Shown here: positions 61,344 to 64,000 of the stretch, one piece after another
How the letters are laid out: the number at the start of each line of letters is the position of its first letter
Position numbering within the stretch: the stretch's first letter is position 1
Assembly (NCBI RefSeq): GCF_023278565.1
Contig: NC_064677.1
Coordinates: 7,378,001-7,442,000, forward strand
Reading direction: 5' to 3'
DNA length: 64,000 bases
DNA from: Colletotrichum lupini
Taxonomy: Eukaryota; Ascomycota; Sordariomycetes; Glomerellales; Glomerellaceae
The notes under the pieces: model-generated
What the model was told of the DNA's origin: nothing
The model's input: the letters and a program-made list of their open reading frames with translations, nothing else
Databases searched by the model: none
Made by a program: the position numbers and the translations under genes

Positions 61344-62795
61344 ATGCCTGGCACAAACTCGTCGACGCCCTCCCTTGGGTTCGTCGATTTACCGGTGGAA
61401 ATCCAAACCCACATCCTCGAGGCTCTCGCCTCCTCACACCCCGCATCGATCTACGCCGTGCTTCCAACATGCAAACATCTCTACAAAATCGCTCTACCTC
61501 TCTCAGTCCGAACCTATGAGAGCGCCGCCGGCTCAAAGAACACAAGCCAATACGCGCAGAAGCGCAGCCGCAACCTCGACTTCCTGCGTTACATCACCAT
61601 CACCAAGCCCGAGCTAGCGCAACATGTCCGCCGCATTACCATCAAACATGTCTCCACCAGCCTCATCTACCGCACTGCCCCATCGAGCAAGAAACCCTTA
61701 GGTCCCGAAAGCGATGAGATTGGCGTGTACACCAACATGATTGATGCATCGGGTCTCTCCGATCACGTTGAAGACTGGGAGGCTGTGCGACACGAGTGGC
61801 TTCGAGGCCTCGCCGACGGCTTAGTCGAGCAGCAGATTGGCCTCATGTTTCTCGCATGCCCGAAGATCCAGGTCCTCGAATTGGGAACGCCTCTCGCGCC
61901 TCGTTTGCTTCCTCGCTTGATCAAGGCTGCGGCATTGCACGGGGGGAGCATGAAGGCCCCGTTACTCCATCACTTGCGAGAGTACTGCGGCGAGCCAGAG
62001 ATGCCCAAGAGTCTTTTCCACTTCTTCAACATTGGGAAGGAATTCCTGCAACTACCTCAGTTACGGACATTCATGTGCGCGAGTTTATCGAGCAGTGGCC
62101 CAAACGGGCACCTCTTCGACGAGAACGCCAATCCGCCCAGGTCTTCAAACGTTCAAAATCTTACTCTGCTAGATGCAAACATTACCCAGGAGGGCCTAAG
62201 CACAGTCATCCGTGCTTGCAGAGAGTTGAAGTCATTTCGCTGGACCCCAGGTGACAGCAGTTTCCTAGATATGCAGATAAAGCCGCAAGATCTAGCCCAG
62301 GCTCTGTCACCGCATCGAGATACTCTCGAATGTCTGCATATCGACTACCAAGGCCAGTGGCGCAATCAAGAATGGTACGTCGAACTAGAGGGCTTCTTTA
62401 TCGGTACGTTCCTGCGGGAGATGGTCTCGATGAAGACATTGCACATCGGCATGGAGGCTTTTACTGGTTTCACCGATCTTTGGACAATCCCAAGCCTTTA
62501 CAACAACTTCAATCAAGAGGAGAAGGTGTCGGAATTGAAGAGAGTTCCGCGACTCGTCAACCATATACCTCCTAATCTGGAGAGCCTCGAGCTGTACGGG
62601 TGCACCATGGAGATACTGACTCATATCCGTGAACTTATGGACCTGCATCAGACTGGAGAAGGATGTGCGAGCTTGCGGAAAATTCAGCTACGCTTCAATG
62701 CAGACTTGGTTGATCCAAGTAAAGTCAGCATGATTTGCGATGCAAATTCGAGCGTTTTAGACTTGGAATTCATATATGACCAGGCGCCCATTTGA
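61344..62795 (+). CDS. F-box-like protein with leucine-rich C-terminal region
   Basis: Single exon of 483 aa. After a short Ser/Thr N-terminus, GFVDLPVEIQTHILEAL and SIYAVLPTCKHLYKIAL form an F-box-like pattern (LP-x-E-I-x3-I-L, then a helix with conserved hydrophobics). The rest has irregular Leu-rich strand-helix units (IQVLELGTPL, VQNLTLLDANI, LKSFRWTPGD, LECLHIDYQG, LESLELYGCTM), as in fungal F-box proteins with degenerate LRRs. Such proteins recruit substrates to SCF ubiquitin ligases through Skp1; these genes are highly expanded in filamentous ascomycetes and most are uncharacterised. The start at 61344 is the first ATG of the frame. Confidence 0.75.
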   Translation: MPGTNSSTPSLGFVDLPVEIQTHILEALASSHPASIYAVLPTCKHLYKIALPLSVRTYESAAGSKNTSQYAQKRSRNLDFLRYITITKPELAQHVRRITIKHVSTSLIYRTAPSSKKPLGPESDEIGVYTNMIDASGLSDHVEDWEAVRHEWLRGLADGLVEQQIGLMFLACPKIQVLELGTPLAPRLLPRLIKAAALHGGSMKAPLLHHLREYCGEPEMPKSLFHFFNIGKEFLQLPQLRTFMCASLSSSGPNGHLFDENANPPRSSNVQNLTLLDANITQEGLSTVIRACRELKSFRWTPGDSSFLDMQIKPQDLAQALSPHRDTLECLHIDYQGQWRNQEWYVELEGFFIGTFLREMVSMKTLHIGMEAFTGFTDLWTIPSLYNNFNQEEKVSELKRVPRLVNHIPPNLESLELYGCTMEILTHIRELMDLHQTGEGCASLRKIQLRFNADLVDPSKVSMICDANSSVLDLEFIYDQAPI

Positions 62796-63728
62796 GGAGC
62801 GCTGAAGACTTAAGTCATAAGTGCATACGTAGAAATCAACTTATTGAATCAAGCGACAACAAGTGATCGACTCATGTTGAAAGGCGCTTGTGAATTTATG
62901 CCAAATATAGAATCAAATGGATCTGAGCTTCTCTGCTATCACATTATCATGGTTATGAAAGTTGTTATCGCCAAAGAAACCTAAGCAACATTCTTTTGAG
63001 GGGATTCCAAGTCTTGCAGCTTGCCATATGCAAGGTCTTTTTGTCAGCAGGGGTTCTCCCACACCCCTCTTCTTCAACGCTCCATCATGTCTGCATGGGG
63101 ATCACGAGACACATCCTATCAACACAATTCGTCAGCAGCTTATCTGAGAATACTGAAAGGTGGGATCTGATCCCAGCCTACTTCCCGATCGATCCGTTTT
63201 TGGCAGCTTCCCGTGCGTAGATCCCGCTCTCCTACTGCCCTCGAGGGCCACGACGACAAGGGTATAGCTATTGGTGGGTATGAAAGTCAGGCTGTGATAT
63301 TGGACGTATTCCCTCGATGCAGCCATCTTCCGGATAAAGCCGGTCAGGTGGCAGATAGATGCTCGTCAATGTTGCAACTTCCCTATCGAGGCTTCATCGG
63401 CAAATGCGGCTACCACAAACATATGAGGTAGGAGATATAAGTCTGTCATATTCCCTCGGGCCTTCGCTTTGTCTGGAATTAGAAACCTACTCTCATCTCA
63501 CGCTCTCTCCATTCTGCTGATCAACTTTGACATCATTGTCATTGATGATCAATCTCTACCTCATGATAATTACAAAGGTATAATCAATCCACGACGCTAC
63601 TATCAAGCACTTTCATAAATCAAGGGTTAGCGAGACTGTATCTAGTACCTTCTGTTCTTCAGTGACTCAAGCTAACACGGCCCATAGGTCTACAAATATA
63701 GCGCGCTACACACGAATTCAAGACCATC
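62796..63728. other. Intergenic, no gene seen
   Basis: Several short frames on both strands (62962-63431) with no domain. The sequence is not RIP-mutated. Confidence 0.45.
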
Positions 63729-63914
63729 ATGTCCGCCTGTCTACGATGCAATATCGCGCCTGCCTTACCCGGCCATCGCTTCTGCAGCCCTTGCGGCAGG
63801 ATAATACATGCCGGCAGCCTGCAGCGTTCGGGACTTTGTATGCGCGGCTGTGGCCGGACCGCGAAGCAAGGTCACCGATTCTGTGTTCCTTGCGGTAGGT
63901 CGTACTACCGTTAG
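63729..63914 (+). CDS. Possible small CxxC-repeat (zinc-ribbon-like) protein, 61 aa
   Basis: A single open frame from ATG to TAG encodes two similar halves: CLRCNIAPALPGHRFCSPCG, then CMRGCGRTAKQGHRFCVPCG. Each half has a first Cys pair followed about 11 residues later by GHRFCxPCGR, so two Zn sites or one paired site are plausible. The duplication within so short a frame argues that it is selected rather than random. It lies near the window edge, and an upstream exon cannot be excluded. No named family is assigned. Confidence 0.45.
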   Translation: MSACLRCNIAPALPGHRFCSPCGRIIHAGSLQRSGLCMRGCGRTAKQGHRFCVPCGRSYYR

Positions 63915-64000
63915 TCGATATTGAAAGGCTTATGTGTATTGCTGCCCCTGCTATGAATGAAAGCTGCTGTGAAGTATGCCATGGCTTGACCATATGTTAT

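Overview
The window looks like nuclear DNA of a filamentous ascomycete (Pezizomycotina; probably a plant-associated Sordariomycete, an inference only). Genes are split by short 48-130 nt introns with fungal donors (GTAAGT, GTACGT, GTATGT) and CTAAC/CTGAC branch sites. Wall-degrading enzymes and small secreted proteins are present. Three large AT-rich blocks and part of a fourth look like transposons destroyed by repeat-induced point mutation (RIP, C-to-T mainly at CpA).

Layout. 1-5.1 kb: a cut-off secreted protein gene (possible C69 dipeptidase), a 488-aa two-helix membrane protein, a small secreted protein and a 572-bp MITE. 5.6-14.7 kb: a compact housekeeping block: POP7 (RNase P/MRP), RAV2/Rogdi (V-ATPase assembly), a mitochondrial NIPSNAP protein, ATP18 (ATP synthase subunit j), an FSH1-type serine hydrolase and RPN5 (26S proteasome lid). 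15.7-23.4 kb: an AA1-like secreted protein, a 2.9-kb RIP-mutated DNA transposon, an unmutated solo LTR, and a GH30 glycanase gene with two one-base frame breaks. 23.5-30.5 kb: Copia element copy 1. 30.6-43.6 kb: an accessory island with an AA9 LPMO, an MFS anion transporter, a flavocytochrome b2-like enzyme, a PIF1 helicase with an RNase H1-type hybrid-binding domain, an SDR and an NmrA-like protein. 43.7-50.8 kb: Copia copy 2, same family and orientation. 51.3-53.0 kb: a Zn2Cys6 regulator and a cysteine-rich secreted protein. 53.2-60.1 kb: a Copia element of a different family, on the opposite strand. 60.3-64 kb: a secreted protein whose start codon is split by an intron, an F-box-like protein and a small CxxC protein.

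The chief pattern is transposon biology. The solo LTR (with 5-bp target duplication) is of the same family as the two RIP-mutated Copia copies (each with its own 5-bp duplication), so it records the sequence before RIP. All three full-length Copia elements end 87-209 bp from start codons, mostly of secreted or accessory genes. Two DNA elements with long inverted repeats and 8-bp target duplications, one RIP-mutated and one intact, complete the set. Splice sites were chosen by reading-phase continuity and family conservation; no alignment or expression data were available.
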